DNA of 24,839 bases from Bacteroidales bacterium (GTDB lineage Bacteria; Bacteroidota; Bacteroidia; Bacteroidales; ML635J-15): assembly GCA_023228725.1 (NCBI GenBank), contig JALOAQ010000036.1, forward strand, positions 1-24,839, given 5' to 3'. Made by a program: the position numbers and the translations under genes. The notes beneath the pieces are model-generated. The model was not told the origin of the DNA, ran no database searches, and worked only from the letters and a program-made list of their open reading frames with translations. The stretch's first letter is position 1. Each line of letters opens with the position of its first letter. Shown piece by piece: positions 23,584 through 24,839 of the stretch.

Positions 23584-24839
23584 TTAAAATGTATGAAAAA
23601 ATCCGCTACTTGTCTTTTGGCTTTTAGTCGTAAGTTTATTTATATACTCATAAACGCTTTCGGCTTTTATATCTTTTGCGATAATAATATTCTCATCATC
23701 AAGTAAATAAATCCTTGGAGTTTTGTAAGTGCCATAATATTTTTCAAAATTTGTTTCTTTTTTCGGGTCATAAACATTTATCCATTCCAAGTCATTTTCT
23801 TCAATAAAATCACTCCATTCCTCATTTTCTGAATCAATTAAAACTGCATAAACTTCCACATCAAATTCACGAAGTTTGTAATAATATGATTGTAAAATTA
23901 TAGCTGTTTCATTGCAAATATCACAATCAGGTTCCCAAAATAAAAGAAGTTTAAATTTATTTGGCATTTCGTAAACAGAATGTAAATTTCCATCAATATC
24001 CGGTAAGTTTAAATCTTTGGCAACAGAACCAATCAAATTGTATTGTATAGCTTCTATTCTATACTTCATAACAGAAAACACATGTTCTTCAAGCCAAGTT
24101 GGTGGTTTTGCTAAAAAGTAAGTTCTATAAATATAAACCAATAAGTTTTCTAAACGCAAATCTTTTGGGTTTTCGTAACGAGAAATTAAATAGGACAATA
24201 CATATTGATTAAATTCAAGGCTATTACTTGTTTTATTTACTAATATATCTACATCTTGAAAAGCATCTTCAATATTGTTGACTTTTGTTTCTAAAAAATA
24301 AAAACAATAGTCCTCTAATAGTTTATGAAAAACAAATGCCGGCGTATTTAACAAACCAGGTTCTGAAAAATCTACTCTATCCAACCAGTGCTTTTTATAG
24401 TAATCAAAATGTTTTTGAGGATTAGTATAAGCTAAAGCTGAAATAGAGTCTGTTAGTTCAATACCTTCTAAAATTGCAAGAACTTTATTTAGAAAATTTT
24501 CAGGTTTTGTTTGGTTTCTATATTGTTTGTAAATTTTTTGTTGAAAATGATTTAAACTATCAATTTTTCTTTTTATAAAACTTAAAGTATCTGCTTGAAA
24601 ATTTTTGTAAAATTCTGTTTGTATTTCAAGCTGAGAGCGAATTTTGTTAATTTCAGCAATATCTTTTTGCATATCTACAAAAATAGAATATTGTTGATCT
24701 CCTGTAATTTTCATATCGCCTAAAATATTGCGGGTATTGGTTTTTATATTAAAATCCTGAACTTCGTCAATAATAAAATCAAAGCGGGTTTGAGGTGGAA
24801 TAGCAATAAAATATATTCCATGTTCAAGTTTTTCTGGTG
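23584..24839 (-). CDS. Thioredoxin-like redoxin envelope protein, C-terminal part (start beyond window)
   Basis: The reading frame stays open from the Met codon at 24714 to the window edge, adding 41 residues (Glu-His-Gly-Ile-Tyr-Phe-Ile-Ala-Ile-Pro-Pro...), so 24714 is not the true start and the N-terminus lies outside. The visible 417 residues have a strand-rich start of the DUF4369/DUF5106 kind, a long charged helical region (about residues 50-140) and, from about 278, a TlpA/AhpC-type redoxin domain with Phe-Trp-Glu-Pro-Asp-Cys-Asp-Ile-Cys (cysteines 305 and 308 of the visible part, 23913-23924) and a cis-Pro loop Tyr-Lys-Thr-Pro-Arg-Ile-Tyr-Leu. Such proteins are usually envelope lipoproteins that exchange thiols and disulfides; the signal cannot be seen here. 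Confidence 0.82.
   Translation of the reverse strand, partial: PEKLEHGIYFIAIPPQTRFDFIIDEVQDFNIKTNTRNILGDMKITGDQQYSIFVDMQKDIAEINKIRSQLEIQTEFYKNFQADTLSFIKRKIDSLNHFQQKIYKQYRNQTKPENFLNKVLAILEGIELTDSISALAYTNPQKHFDYYKKHWLDRVDFSEPGLLNTPAFVFHKLLEDYCFYFLETKVNNIEDAFQDVDILVNKTSNSLEFNQYVLSYLISRYENPKDLRLENLLVYIYRTYFLAKPPTWLEEHVFSVMKYRIEAIQYNLIGSVAKDLNLPDIDGNLHSVYEMPNKFKLLLFWEPDCDICNETAIILQSYYYKLREFDVEVYAVLIDSENEEWSDFIEENDLEWINVYDPKKETNFEKYYGTYKTPRIYLLDDENIIIAKDIKAESVYEYINKLTTKSQKTSSGFFHTF

Overview
The window looks like chromosomal DNA from a low-GC member of the Bacteroidota, possibly Bacteroidales-like and possibly anaerobic. The evidence is an SprB-type repeat adhesin with a type B type IX secretion (T9SS) tail next to a PorP/SprF partner, a second secreted protein with a type A T9SS tail, DUF1573 and CxxC-redoxin envelope proteins, very AT-rich intergenic DNA, TAnnTTTG-like promoter elements, and no evident Shine-Dalgarno sequences. 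I see 17 protein genes. The first and last run off the window edges. I found no rRNA, tRNA (including tRNA-Sec), CRISPR array, phage or intact insertion sequence.

Layout. Positions 1-5388 (plus strand): the 3' part of a giant SprB-repeat adhesin, its PorP/SprF partner, a DUF1573 periplasmic protein and a class I/II aminotransferase. Positions 5389-5520: short tandem repeats. Positions 5521-8025 (minus): one 834-residue protein fusing the three parts of the AmmeMemoRadiSam system (MEMO, AMMECR1, radical SAM) behind an apparent signal peptide. Positions 8152-8985 (minus): a YD/RHS-like lipoprotein. Positions 9262-10983 (plus): a C69 dipeptidase. It converges on a C10 cysteine protease (11249-12976, minus), and a 23-bp perfect inverted repeat between them can serve as a two-way terminator.

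From 13148 to the end every gene is on the minus strand. In transcription order from the right edge: a partial redoxin lipoprotein-like gene, a small secreted protein, selA-selB (overlapping start/stop), dnaE, trxA, sufE, a DUF59/SufT gene and ftsY. A roughly 114-bp MITE-like element with imperfect terminal inverted repeats lies between trxA and sufE.

How the genes work together: the adhesin and PorP form a T9SS substrate/partner pair. SelA and SelB would charge and deliver selenocysteine at UGA codons, so the organism probably makes selenoproteins, but selC, selD and any selenoprotein lie outside this window. SufE and the DUF59 protein belong to Fe-S cluster assembly. The best candidate for an uncharacterised system is the single-chain AmmeMemoRadiSam fusion, whose apparent export signal conflicts with the oxygen-sensitive cytosolic chemistry expected of a radical SAM enzyme.
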